Part shown: piece by piece, positions 36,364-45,619 of the stretch | Numbering within the stretch: position 1 is the stretch's first letter | Layout of the letters: every line of letters starts with the position of its first letter | Assembly: GCA_964526645.1 (NCBI GenBank) | Contig: CAZGJN010000011.1 | Coordinates: forward strand, 30,051 to 94,050 | Length of the DNA: 64,000 nucleotides | Origin: JADJNW01 sp964526645 | GTDB lineage: Bacteria > Bacteroidota > Bacteroidia > Chitinophagales > Saprospiraceae | Reading direction: 5' to 3' | Position numbers and translations under genes: made by a program | Notes under the pieces: generated by a model | Databases searched by the model: none | What the model was told of the DNA's origin: nothing | The model's input: only the letters and a program-made list of their open reading frames with translations

Positions 36364-36392
36364 TTGAAATCCAATTCTTATTGGTACTTTTA
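36364..36392 (+). promoter_or_regulatory. Likely recQ promoter
   Basis: TTG at 36364-36366, 18 bases, then TACTTTTA at 36385-36392 (one mismatch to TAnnTTTG). Confidence 0.4.
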
Positions 36393-36448
36393 GAATCTGA
36401 GTGATCAAATTGAATTTACAAAAATACATTAAAACCGAATTGTGTGCT

Positions 36449-38650
36449 ATGACAATGACGAAAGAAAGCCCTTTGTACGAAGCCTTACAGCATTATTTCG
36501 GATTTGATAAATTCAAAGGCAATCAGGAAGCGATTATTCGCAGCGTACTGAATAAAGAAGATACCTTTGTGATCATGCCAACAGGCGGAGGGAAATCGCT
36601 CTGCTACCAACTACCGGCGCTGATGCTGGATGGTACTGCCATCATTATTTCACCGCTGATTGCGCTGATGAAAAATCAGGTGGACTCTATCCGCGGCTAC
36701 AGCCAAAATGACGAGGTAGCGCACTTTCTCAATTCCTCGCTAACCAAAGCGCAGATGAAACAGGTAAAACAAGATATCAGCGACGGCAAGACCAAATTAC
36801 TTTTTATAGCCCCTGAAACGCTCACTAAGGACGAAAATATTGAGTTTTTCCAGCAGGTCAATGTCTCTTTTGTCGCTGTGGATGAAGCGCATTGCATCTC
36901 TGAATGGGGGCATGATTTCCGACCGGAATACCGCAAAATCAAAAATATGCTCGATACCATAGGGGTTGATATTCCTGTGATCGCGCTGACGGCTACGGCT
37001 ACGCCCAAGGTGAAATCCGATATTATGAAAAACCTGAACATGCAGGATGTAAGCATGTTTGTATCTTCCTTCAATCGGGAAAATCTCTATTACGAGGTTC
37101 GACCCAAAGGAAAATACGATCAGGTGATGAAAAGCATTGTGCAAATTGTAAAGAGCGTGCCAGGACAATCGGGTATCATCTATGTACAAAGTAGAAAAAC
37201 AGCAGAGGACATAGCTAAAGTGCTGGTGGTAAATGATGTAAAGGCGGCACCCTATCATGCGGGACTGGATGCCAAAACACGCAGCCAAACGCAGGATGAT
37301 TTTATCATGGAGGAACTCGATGTCATTGTAGCGACTATCGCCTTTGGAATGGGGATTGATAAACCGGATGTGCGTTTTGTGATTCACTACGATATTCCCA
37401 AAAGCATTGAAAATTATTACCAGGAAACGGGTCGGGCAGGCAGAGATGGACTGGAGGCCAGTTGTATTGCTTTTTATTCTTACAAAGATATTCTCAAACT
37501 TGAAAAATTTCTGCGTGACAAACCCGTGGCAGAACGCGAAATGGGCGCTCAACTCATGCAAGAGGTGATGGCTTACGCCGAAACAACTGCCTGCCGCCGC
37601 CGCTTTTTGCTGCACTATTTTGGAGAAACATACGATGATTCGCAGTGTGACAATATGTGCGACAATTGCCGCTTCCCGAAAGAGCGCAGCGAGGTGAAAA
37701 AGGAAATGCAACAAGCTTTGATGGCAGTGGTGGACTTGGATGAAAATTTTGGTGTCAAAACAATCATAGAATTCCTTACCGGCAAGGCTACCAAAGAAAT
37801 GAAGGACTATCGTTTCGATCAAAAGGAATTATTCGGCATTGGCAAAGATAAGGAAGAAAATTTCTGGAGTTCTGTTATTCGCCAAGGACTCTTAAATGAC
37901 TTGTTGCGAAAGGACATTGAAAGTTATGGACTGATCAAAATTACACCCCAAGGGCGTGCTTTTATTGAAAAACCTTATTCTTTCAAAATTCCGCTGAATC
38001 ATGATTTTGACAAAGCTTCTCCTGATCTGGATGGGCAAGGAAGCAAAACAGCTGTACTCGATGATACTTTGCTAAAAATGCTCAAGGATTTGCGCAAACG
38101 CGAAGCCAAGCGGCTCAACGTTCCACCTTTCGTGATTTTCCAGGATCCTTCAATGGAGGACATGGCTACGCAGTATCCCATCTCGATGGATGATATGAGC
38201 AAAATCAGCGGCGTAAGCAATGGCAAGGCGATCCGTTACGCGAAGCCCTTTATTACGCTCATCAAGCAGTATGTGGAAGAAAATGAGATTGAACGACCCT
38301 CTGATTTTGTTGTAAAACAGGTTGCCAATAAATCTAAATTAAAAGTCAATATCATTCAGGCGATTGATCGAAAAATAGGATTGGACGACATCGCAGCCGC
38401 CAATGGTATCAGTATGGAAGAATTGCTACAAGAACTGGACGCGATTGTCGTTTCGGGTACCAAACTCAATATAGACTACTATATTGAGGAAAATGTGGAT
38501 GAATATTCTCGGGAGGATATCTACGACTACTTTATGGAAGCTGATACTGATTCGCCGGAAGTAGCTTACAAAAAACTGAAAGAAGATGATATTACCATAG
38601 AAGAAATTCAATTAGTGCGTATCAAATTTCTATCTGAAATGGCTAATTGA
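36449..38650 (+). CDS. recQ: ATP-dependent DNA helicase RecQ
   Basis: 733 residues from ATG 36449 (a GTG at 36401 in the same frame would add 16 residues). Walker A PTGGGKS (44-50), DEAH at 145-148 in VAVDEAHCISEWGHDFRPEY, motif VI in QETGRAGRDG, RQC zinc-binding Cys in CRRRFLLHYFG ... CDNMCDNC, then an HRDC domain (LLKMLKDLRKREAKRLNVPP) and a C-terminal extension with another helical domain ending in an acidic tail. It acts in recombination and stalled-fork repair. Confidence 0.96.
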   Translation: MTMTKESPLYEALQHYFGFDKFKGNQEAIIRSVLNKEDTFVIMPTGGGKSLCYQLPALMLDGTAIIISPLIALMKNQVDSIRGYSQNDEVAHFLNSSLTKAQMKQVKQDISDGKTKLLFIAPETLTKDENIEFFQQVNVSFVAVDEAHCISEWGHDFRPEYRKIKNMLDTIGVDIPVIALTATATPKVKSDIMKNLNMQDVSMFVSSFNRENLYYEVRPKGKYDQVMKSIVQIVKSVPGQSGIIYVQSRKTAEDIAKVLVVNDVKAAPYHAGLDAKTRSQTQDDFIMEELDVIVATIAFGMGIDKPDVRFVIHYDIPKSIENYYQETGRAGRDGLEASCIAFYSYKDILKLEKFLRDKPVAEREMGAQLMQEVMAYAETTACRRRFLLHYFGETYDDSQCDNMCDNCRFPKERSEVKKEMQQALMAVVDLDENFGVKTIIEFLTGKATKEMKDYRFDQKELFGIGKDKEENFWSSVIRQGLLNDLLRKDIESYGLIKITPQGRAFIEKPYSFKIPLNHDFDKASPDLDGQGSKTAVLDDTLLKMLKDLRKREAKRLNVPPFVIFQDPSMEDMATQYPISMDDMSKISGVSNGKAIRYAKPFITLIKQYVEENEIERPSDFVVKQVANKSKLKVNIIQAIDRKIGLDDIAAANGISMEELLQELDAIVVSGTKLNIDYYIEENVDEYSREDIYDYFMEADTDSPEVAYKKLKEDDITIEEIQLVRIKFLSEMAN

Positions 38651-38718
38651 CCGAGCGTGGGTAGCTTACATGCTACCTTCGTACCGGCTGATTGCCCCGA
38701 TTTTTTATCCCTTGCATT

Positions 38719-39138
38719 ATGAAGCTCATCATTATCAATGGCCCAAACCTCAATTTGCTTGGGGTACGCGAGCCAGAAATCTACGGCGGGCTAACGTTTG
38801 AAGCTTATTTCGAGCAATTACAGCGGCAGTTTCTCCATGTTTCGTTGGGATATTTTCAAAGCAACCACGAGGGTTTGCTGATTGACAAGCTGCACGAAGT
38901 TGGCTTCAGTTACGACGGTATTATTTTGAATGGCGGGGCATTGACGCACACCTCTATTGCCATAGCAGATGCTATTGGAGCGATTCGCACACCGGTCTTA
39001 GAAGTACACATTTCCAACGTATATGCCAGAGAAGCCTTTCGCCACCAGTCTTATATTAGTACAAAATGTGTTGGTTGCATCGTAGGGCTTGGGCTGAAAG
39101 GGTACGAATTAGCAGTTCGCTATTTTTTAAATACTTGA
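38719..39138 (+). CDS. aroQ: 3-dehydroquinate dehydratase, type II
   Basis: 139 residues. Catalytic loop NGPNLNLLGVREPEIYGG (Arg and Tyr), then FQSNHEG, NGGALTHTSIA and the His in EVHISNV. It converts 3-dehydroquinate to 3-dehydroshikimate. The frame opens at 38692 but ATG 38719 is the normal start. Its last 19 bases overlap the 3' end of the opposing malic enzyme gene. Confidence 0.97.
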   Translation: MKLIIINGPNLNLLGVREPEIYGGLTFEAYFEQLQRQFLHVSLGYFQSNHEGLLIDKLHEVGFSYDGIILNGGALTHTSIAIADAIGAIRTPVLEVHISNVYAREAFRHQSYISTKCVGCIVGLGLKGYELAVRYFLNT

Positions 39139-40319
39139 TTTTCTTTCAATGCTGCTGCTTTTACTGCTGCTGCCACGCGCCAAGCGACTTGCTCATCCAG
39201 GCTCGGCGGAATAATCAAATCCAGACTCGGATTTGAAATGCACTCCGCGATAGCAAAAGCGGCTGCCATCTTCATAGCCGGGGTAATGCTTTTTGCTCTG
39301 GCATCCAGGGCACCTCGGAATACCCCTGGAAAACCCAGCACATTGTTCACCTGGTTGGGCAAATCGCTTCTGCCTGTTCCAAAAATCGCTGCACCGCCCT
39401 TGTAAGCTGCATCCGGCATGATTTCCGGTGTCGGATTGGCTAAAGCCAGAATGATCGAATTTTTTGCCATTTTGCTTACGTCTTCAGCAGTTAGCAAATT
39501 TCCCACACTCACGCCAATAAACACATCTGCACCGACCAAAGCCTCTTTCACCGATCCTTGTAAACCCGATTTATTGGTAAACTCCAATGCCGCACGTTTC
39601 GCTTCGTTCAAATCCGTTCGACCAGCATGGAGGATACCTTGCGTATCACAAATAATGATTTCTGCTACTTCCACATTGTGGCTATTGCCAAAATAATCTA
39701 CACCTTTCAGCAAACGCGCAATGGCAATGCCCGCTGCCCCAGCGCCATTGATGACCACTTTGAGGTCGGACATTTTTTTGCCAACTACCTTTACTGCATT
39801 CAGCAAAGCCGCCAAGACCACGATCGCCGTACCGTGCTGGTCATCATGAAAAACAGGGATGCCCAAATCCTGCAACCGAGCTTCTACTTCAAAACTTCGC
39901 GGCGCGGCAATATCTTCGAGATTGATCCCGCCAAACACAGGCGAAATGAGTTTTACCGTTTCCACAATTTTGTCCACATCTTGTGTATCAATACAAATCG
40001 GGAAGGCATCAATATTAGCGAATCGCTTGAATAACAAGGCTTTACCTTCCATAACAGGAATGGCAGCGTGTGCGCCGATATTGCCCAAACCCAGCACCGC
40101 CGAACCATCAGAGACGACCGCCACCGTGTTATTTTTGATCGTGTATTCCCAGACCGATTCCGGGTTGCGCTGAATTTCGAGGCAAGGCTCTGCTACGCCA
40201 GGTGAATACACCAGCGACAATTGCTCTTTGGTCTGCACGTCAATTTTAGGAGTGATAGAAATTTTTCCTTTCAGGCGTTTATGCAATAGGAGCGATTCCT
40301 TGAAATAATCCATTTCCAT
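39120..40319 (-). CDS. NAD(P)-dependent malic enzyme, short form
   Basis: 399 residues. Malic N-domain with SLVYSPGVAEPC and the metal/malate site GGINLEDI, HDDQHGTAIVV, then Rossmann motif INGAGAAGIAIAR. Many bacterial relatives (MaeB type) carry a C-terminal phosphotransacetylase-like domain; it is absent here. It decarboxylates malate to pyruvate. ATG at 40319 or 40313. Confidence 0.95.
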   Translation of the reverse strand: MEMDYFKESLLLHKRLKGKISITPKIDVQTKEQLSLVYSPGVAEPCLEIQRNPESVWEYTIKNNTVAVVSDGSAVLGLGNIGAHAAIPVMEGKALLFKRFANIDAFPICIDTQDVDKIVETVKLISPVFGGINLEDIAAPRSFEVEARLQDLGIPVFHDDQHGTAIVVLAALLNAVKVVGKKMSDLKVVINGAGAAGIAIARLLKGVDYFGNSHNVEVAEIIICDTQGILHAGRTDLNEAKRAALEFTNKSGLQGSVKEALVGADVFIGVSVGNLLTAEDVSKMAKNSIILALANPTPEIMPDAAYKGGAAIFGTGRSDLPNQVNNVLGFPGVFRGALDARAKSITPAMKMAAAFAIAECISNPSLDLIIPPSLDEQVAWRVAAAVKAAALKENQVFKK

Positions 40320-40404
40320 GGTGAACTTGGTTTTACTTTGATCATCAAATAAGGCTTTTCGGATGAAATGTAAGAAAAATGTGAATTTCGAAAGGTGAAA
40401 ACTT

Positions 40405-40524
40405 ATGGCTCAAGACGAATTTATTTCGCTATTCAATCGGGCGGATTCTGCTCCCGCGCTAATGGCGCAATTTTTGATAGCCACAAAAGGCACCAAGGTT
40501 TTATTAAAAAATCTAAAAAAATAG
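40405..40524 (+). CDS. Possible 39-residue small protein or gene remnant
   Basis: ATG at 40405 to TAG at 40522. Begins MAQDEFISLFNRADSAP and ends in a Lys-rich tail (LLKNLKK). Purine-rich DNA (GAAAGGTGAAAA) precedes the ATG. No family recognised. Confidence 0.25.
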   Translation: MAQDEFISLFNRADSAPALMAQFLIATKGTKVLLKNLKK

Positions 40525-40596
40525 GAGCCATTCCGAATTTTATGCTTTATGAGTGGTAGATTACAGTTCCACCGATACCGCGCATCGTCCAGTCAG

Positions 40597-40627
40597 TTGC
40601 AAATATAGCTTAAAAGACTTAGTTTTG
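40597..40627 (+). promoter_or_regulatory. Promoter of the patatin-like gene
   Basis: TTG at 40597-40599, 20 bases, TAGTTTTG at 40620-40627: a full Bacteroidota match. The leader to the preferred start would be about 190 bases. Confidence 0.55.
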
Positions 40628-40828
40628 AGAAAAAGCAAGAAGATGGCAATAGCACCTTGTTCACAGAAAAAGAAGGTATCAAGACGGATTTCGTCCGTTT
40701 CAAATATGCACTTCAGCATCTTGTCCTAAATTATAGACGGTATTCGTTTATTGTCAATAAGAGGTGTTGCGCTAATGACATTAGATGCCCTCCCTGGCAG
40801 TGGCAGAGGGGCAGAACTTTTTAATTTT

Positions 40829-43060
40829 ATGAGAAAGCGATTGTACGATTTTTTCTATTCTTTTCCTATTCAGCTACTGATTTTGCATATCAGGAGTAAT
40901 CACTTGCTGCTGGGCTTGTGGTTGTTTGTCACGCTACTGATTGCTGGGGCTGTGGGCAAAAAACTTGGCTTGCAATACCTTTTTTTAGACCCTGAGTACC
41001 TGGGGGCGGTCAATTTCTGGAGCTTTTTCTTTGTGGGCTTTGCTTTCGGCGGTTTTTTAATTACCTGGAATCTAACCACTTATTTGTTGTCCTCTCAGCA
41101 TTTTCCTTTTTTAGCATCGTTGGCGCGTCCTTTTACCAAGTTTTGTATCAACAATTCGATCCTGCCTGCCGCTTTTTTGAGCTATTATATCAGCGCCCTT
41201 ATTTTTTTTCAACAAAACTACCAACTCCGCTCCGGGGCAGAGATTTTTACCAATCTGCTGGGCTTATTCTTTGGCGCATTACTCCTGATTTTATTGAACC
41301 TGGCGTATTTTTATTTTACCAATAAAGATATTTTTTCCTACCAATTGCATCCCGACGCAACCAAGCGCATTGCCCCTGGCAGGCGGCGTATTGACCTTGA
41401 GTACATCAAAATGGATGAAAACCGCTGGCGCGTGCGGACTTACCTCAACGAGATGCTTCTCCCGCGTATGGTGCGCAGCGTGGCACATTACGATTCTCGG
41501 TTGTTGCATAATATCTTTAGGCAAAACCACCTCAACGCACTGGTAATTCAGCTTTTCAGTATGGTACTACTGATGGCGCTTGGGCAATTGATGGACTTTG
41601 CTGTATTTCGGATTCCGGCAGCAGCCAGTATTTTTATTCTTGGCAGTGTGATTGTGGCGATCATTGGCGCGCTCATTTATTGGTTCGATCATTGGTGGCT
41701 GACCATTTTTATCGCTATTGTTATCATTATCAATTTTGCGACCAGCTTTGAAATTCTTCAATTCCAGAATAAAGGCTATGGCTTAAATTATAACACCACA
41801 TTTGCTGAATATTCTTATAAAAAATTGGAGAGCCTGTGTCTGAGCGATCAAGTCGAGCGGGACAAAAAGGCTACGGAAGCTATTTTGAACAACTGGCTAC
41901 GGAAAAACCAAACACCCGTTGTGGCTAAACCCAAAATGGTGGTGCTTTGTGTAAGTGGCGGCGGCTTGCGCTCGGCTGCCTGGGCGATGAAAGTGGTACA
42001 AACGGCGGATAGCCTTACAGGCGGCGGCTTGCTAAATCAAACTGTACTAATCACGGGGGCTTCAGGTGGGCTGATTGGCATGTCGTATATGCGTGCTTTG
42101 TTGTTGCAAAAAAATCAGAATGAGCAGGTTGATCTTTATGCCCCAGAGCATATCGAAAATATATCGAAGGACTTGTTAAATTCCGTAGCCTTTGCTATTG
42201 TGTCCAATGACCTTTTTCTGCCCTGGGCAAAGTTTGAGTCAGGGGGCTATACTTACCGCAAAGATAGGGGTTATATTTTTGAAAAGCAATTGAATGAAAA
42301 TACGGGCGGCATCCTAAACCAATCTTTAGCGGCTTACCGAATGCCAGAGCAGCAAGCCCTCGTCCCGATGCTCTACGTCACGCCCGCTATTGTGAATGAT
42401 GCCCGGCGACTTATTATTTCCCCACAGGGCGTTTCTTTTATGATGATTGCACCGGTGGGCACAGAAAAAACAAATGCCGTAGAACCCGATGCCGTGGATT
42501 TTGGTTGGATGTTTGGGCAACAAGACGCTGACAACCTGCGCTTTTTATCTGCCTTGCGCATGAATGCCACTTACCCTTATGTGCTCCCCAACGTGCGCTT
42601 GCCCAGCCGCCCACAGGTGGAAGTGATGGATGCGGGCTTTCGGGACAACTACGGCATTCACTCTGCTACACGCTTTATTCAGGTATTCAAAGATTGGATA
42701 TTGGAGCATACCAGCGGCGTGGTGTTGGTGCAAATCACCAGTTCAGAGAAAATAGAGCAAATCCCCCACAGCGAAAAGCAGGGCATTATAGAATCTCTTA
42801 TCAACCCCCTGGGCATTGTCACCCAAATCATGACCCTGCAAGAGTTTGAGCACGATAATAGCCTGGGTTTTATTTACGATCTCTTGGGCAAGGGCCGCTT
42901 TGAGGTAATTCGTTTTTTGTACCATCCCAATCAAAAAAACAAAATGGCAGCGTCTATCTCCTTTCACCTCACCAAAGGCGAAAAAGAAAACGTATTGAAT
43001 GCCATTTACTTGGATGATAATCAAAGGAGTATGAATGAATTGATTGAAGCACTGAAGTAA
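40829..43060 (+). CDS. Membrane-anchored patatin-like phospholipase
   Basis: 743 residues from ATG 40829 (the frame extends to a TTG at 40751 through a polar, unlikely stretch; ATG 40775 is another option). The first half has about six to eight transmembrane helices; the second half is a patatin domain with oxyanion loop GGGLR (377-381), nucleophile Ser412 in TGASGG and Asp601 in MDAGFRDNYG, forming the Ser-Asp dyad. The nucleophile elbow is GASGG rather than the usual GTSTG/GxSxG form; DAG replaces DGG. A lipid acyl hydrolase acting at the membrane is likely; the substrate is unknown. Confidence 0.88.
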   Translation: MRKRLYDFFYSFPIQLLILHIRSNHLLLGLWLFVTLLIAGAVGKKLGLQYLFLDPEYLGAVNFWSFFFVGFAFGGFLITWNLTTYLLSSQHFPFLASLARPFTKFCINNSILPAAFLSYYISALIFFQQNYQLRSGAEIFTNLLGLFFGALLLILLNLAYFYFTNKDIFSYQLHPDATKRIAPGRRRIDLEYIKMDENRWRVRTYLNEMLLPRMVRSVAHYDSRLLHNIFRQNHLNALVIQLFSMVLLMALGQLMDFAVFRIPAAASIFILGSVIVAIIGALIYWFDHWWLTIFIAIVIIINFATSFEILQFQNKGYGLNYNTTFAEYSYKKLESLCLSDQVERDKKATEAILNNWLRKNQTPVVAKPKMVVLCVSGGGLRSAAWAMKVVQTADSLTGGGLLNQTVLITGASGGLIGMSYMRALLLQKNQNEQVDLYAPEHIENISKDLLNSVAFAIVSNDLFLPWAKFESGGYTYRKDRGYIFEKQLNENTGGILNQSLAAYRMPEQQALVPMLYVTPAIVNDARRLIISPQGVSFMMIAPVGTEKTNAVEPDAVDFGWMFGQQDADNLRFLSALRMNATYPYVLPNVRLPSRPQVEVMDAGFRDNYGIHSATRFIQVFKDWILEHTSGVVLVQITSSEKIEQIPHSEKQGIIESLINPLGIVTQIMTLQEFEHDNSLGFIYDLLGKGRFEVIRFLYHPNQKNKMAASISFHLTKGEKENVLNAIYLDDNQRSMNELIEALK

Positions 43061-43105
43061 GTGGCAAGCAGCAGTGATACCTTTCGTTTCGACTTTATGC
43101 GGAGT

Positions 43106-43144
43106 GTCCTCGTTAACAGTCAATAGTCGGTAGTTAACGAGGAC
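43106..43144. terminator. 12-bp perfect inverted repeat between convergent genes
   Basis: GTCCTCGTTAAC and GTTAACGAGGAC around a 15-base loop, lying between the ends of the patatin-like and BtuB-like genes. Without an adjacent T run it may terminate both ways or block read-through; it could also be a repeat. Confidence 0.5.
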
Positions 43145-43170
43145 GTGTAATTAATTTTTGATGCTTACAA

Positions 43171-45075
43171 TCAAAATGCTAACCGAGCCCCAAACTCTAT
43201 ATTCCGCCCTGGCATGGGGTAGAACTCAACCATTTGGTAATGCTCATCCCAAAGGTTATGCACTTTTCCAAATACCTGTAGCTGCCACTGATGCACTTGA
43301 AATGTCTTGGACACACTCACATCGCCCAAAGAAAAAGCCGGCAACTCACGGATATTACTTTCAGAGGTAAAAACCTTGCCTACAAAATTGTGCCGATATG
43401 CCACTTCCCAACCCGGGCAACGCCAGATCAACTGTGCCAACCCTTTTTGCTGTGGAATATACACGAGTTGCTTACCCAAACTCGCCGTGCTTTCAGGTGC
43501 AACTTTTTCGTTGGTGGATTTTATAAAATCATATTTTCCTACCAAAATAAATTGCGAATGCCCCCTGCGGAAACCAATCTCCAGTAAATTTTCGATGCCT
43601 CGGCTATGCACCTCCAGCACATTGCGCGGTGTAAAAACAAAACCAGTAGAATCAGGCAGATAAACGATCCGGTTTTTAGTATTGCGATTAAAACCAGTGA
43701 CTGTCAACTCTATCCTCCAGATATCTGAAGTTTTATGGTACATAATGCCCAATTCCTCACTCCAGCCGCTTTCGGGCTTCAAGTTGGGATCGCTACCAAA
43801 GGAGGAATACAAATCGCCGAAGGTAGGCAGGCGATAATTGCGCGATGCAGCAGCCTTGAGGCGAAAAGCTTTGCTAAGGTCAAATTCTATCCCCAATGAA
43901 GGCACGAAAGGAATGGCATCTCCGTCCACTACTTCCTGGCGCGCACTCAGCACGGTGCGTAGCGTCTTGGCATTGTTGCTAAAATGATAAGCGGCAAACA
44001 GTGCGGTGCGATTTTGGCGTTTCAGCCCAGGCAACGTAGGCGAGTTCACCTCCGTCCAGGTATTGTTGATGCCAAAATTTACCTCCTGATTCCGATTCAA
44101 ATACCATTTCCCTTCCGCTTCGCTGATGGCCGTCCAGAATACATCTTCCGAAAAATAAGGAAACGCAGGGTCGGGATCATCGTAGTTGAGTTGTTCGCGA
44201 AAAGCGCCGATACGAGCGAACCAACTCACTTTGTTGCCAATGCGCTTCCAATCGGCAGCAAGGCGCAGGATACGATCCTCCTGCGAGGCATCGGGGTTGT
44301 TAAAAACGAGACTCGGCGGCAATTCCCGCTCTGACTCTTGCCACCAGATGCGGATGCTCAATTGCTGGTTTGCCGAAAGGCGAAAAAAATCCTCGTGTAA
44401 AATGCCCATTTGCCGCACGGAGGAATTGGCTAAATCCTTCGTTTCGCCGTTCAAATCCTGATACGAAAAATCGTTTTTGGCACTTAGTTGAAAAAAACGA
44501 GTGCTTGTGTGAAATTTTTTATTGGAAAAACCGACTTGAGCGCTGTTGGCAAAAAGCCCAAAGCTACCGAGGCTGCTTTGCAGACTACCATCCCATCCCC
44601 GCCCAAAAAGGGGGTCGCTGTTCAGATGGACCACCCCACCCAGCGCGCCATTGCCCCAAAGTGCTGTGCCTCCGCCATATTCCACGCGCACCACATCAAT
44701 GAAGTTGATTGGAAAAAGCGCCAAATCCGTTAAGCCCAGTATCGGACTTTGTAAGTTGAAGCCATTCCACACCACCGCCGTATGTACTGATGCCGCGCCG
44801 CGCACCGCGCTCGTTGCTAAGCGCGCCGGCCCGTAGCTTCGGATGTATGCCTGACTGTTGAGCAGCAGGGCTTCCGCCAAATTCGTATTGCGAAAGCTGT
44901 GCAAGGTAAGCGAATCAAACCGCTCCAATTTGCTGCCAATCCCTGATAGCGGCAAGCGACTGTCGGTGACGAGGATTTCAGGAATTTGTAAGGTAGTATC
45001 GGCGTTTTGTGCCAATACGAATTGCCTGCTGCTCAGTAGCACGAGCAATGCCAGAAAAGTTTTGAAAATTGCCAT
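43171..45075 (-). CDS. btuB: TonB-dependent outer membrane receptor, probable cobalamin importer
   Basis: 634 residues from ATG 45075 (frame open to 45159). Signal peptide about 1-22 (FVLAQ), plug domain (IPEILVTDSRLP, SYGPARLATSAVRGAASVHTAVVWNG, VVRVEYGGGTALWGNGALGGVV) and a 22-strand-type barrel ending in FGARLAF with a terminal Phe. Vitamin B12 as substrate is inferred from the cobalamin riboswitch directly upstream. No btuCDF or corrinoid-synthesis genes are in the window. Confidence 0.92.
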   Translation of the reverse strand: MAIFKTFLALLVLLSSRQFVLAQNADTTLQIPEILVTDSRLPLSGIGSKLERFDSLTLHSFRNTNLAEALLLNSQAYIRSYGPARLATSAVRGAASVHTAVVWNGFNLQSPILGLTDLALFPINFIDVVRVEYGGGTALWGNGALGGVVHLNSDPLFGRGWDGSLQSSLGSFGLFANSAQVGFSNKKFHTSTRFFQLSAKNDFSYQDLNGETKDLANSSVRQMGILHEDFFRLSANQQLSIRIWWQESERELPPSLVFNNPDASQEDRILRLAADWKRIGNKVSWFARIGAFREQLNYDDPDPAFPYFSEDVFWTAISEAEGKWYLNRNQEVNFGINNTWTEVNSPTLPGLKRQNRTALFAAYHFSNNAKTLRTVLSARQEVVDGDAIPFVPSLGIEFDLSKAFRLKAAASRNYRLPTFGDLYSSFGSDPNLKPESGWSEELGIMYHKTSDIWRIELTVTGFNRNTKNRIVYLPDSTGFVFTPRNVLEVHSRGIENLLEIGFRRGHSQFILVGKYDFIKSTNEKVAPESTASLGKQLVYIPQQKGLAQLIWRCPGWEVAYRHNFVGKVFTSESNIRELPAFSLGDVSVSKTFQVHQWQLQVFGKVHNLWDEHYQMVEFYPMPGRNIEFGARLAF

Positions 45076-45216
45076 AGCAAAATGGTTTTGCCAGGCGAAA
45101 AACGGAGGTATTTTGATGCCAAGCGCCAGATGCCAGATTACCCAACATCTGATTTCCAATAAGCAATACCCATCCCGTCTTTAGCCCGAAGACGTTGAGA
45201 AAATAAGATGATGCAA

Positions 45217-45420
45217 CGGTTTTGGCAGGTCTTCTGGCTCGCTTCACCTTTTGCCGGTCTTCCCACCCCGATCTCAGTCAAGGCAGTGACGCGCAAGGGC
45301 AAAAGGCTTTGTTGAGAAGCTTACAGCTGCGGGTACAGCCCCCGATTTGCACGGGGTTCCCTTTTCATCCTCATACGTGCTGGCTATTGCAAGAGCAACA
45401 CACATGAGAAACCAAAACCG
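45217..45420 (-). promoter_or_regulatory. Cobalamin riboswitch
   Basis: On the minus strand the leader shows P1 closed by a 9-bp perfect helix (CGGTTTTGG at 45420-45412 with CCAAAACCG at 45225-45217), the core GGGAACCCCGTGCAAATCGG, GCTGTACCCGCAGCTGTAA, then CACTGCC, GGGAAGACCGGC and the B12 box AGCCAGAAGACCTGCC at 45239-45224. Cobalamin binding would shut off the BtuB-like receptor gene, which starts about 140 bases further on. A short hairpin (CGTCTT/AAGACG, 45179-45197) lies between and may be part of the expression platform. Confidence 0.95.
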
Positions 45421-45423
45421 AAA

Positions 45424-45431
45424 CAAAGGTA
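45424..45431 (-). promoter_or_regulatory. -7 promoter element of the riboswitch-btuB transcript
   Basis: TACCTTTG on the minus strand matches TAnnTTTG and ends four bases before P1 of the riboswitch, so the RNA would begin at or just before the P1 helix. Confidence 0.6.
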
Positions 45432-45619
45432 AGGGATTTTGAGGAGATAAACCGAAGGCTCGTGGTAGGAAAGATTTGTTAGTGCCCGATGATCAGATGC
45501 AAACAACCGAACCCCCCTTCCTTGCTGTCCAAGAAAAAAGCGCAGTACTGCCAAAAATTGTTAGCCTGAAGAGATGAATTTGTTTTGCCAATAAAAATAA
45601 TTTGAGCAGTTGATTCGGT

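Larger units (their letters stand above)
40320..40828. other. Long intergenic region upstream of the patatin-like gene
   Basis: 509 bases between divergent genes. It holds a 39-codon ORF (40405-40524), a good promoter (40597-40627) and, in the presumed leader, a small perfect hairpin (ACGGA/TCCGT) near 40695. The rest is unassigned. Confidence 0.5.

Noticed and set aside
40829..43060. Patatin-like gene as part of a CBASS-type defence system
   Set aside because: No nucleotidyltransferase, sensor or other defence gene is adjacent, and the enzyme is a membrane-fused form unlike known effectors.
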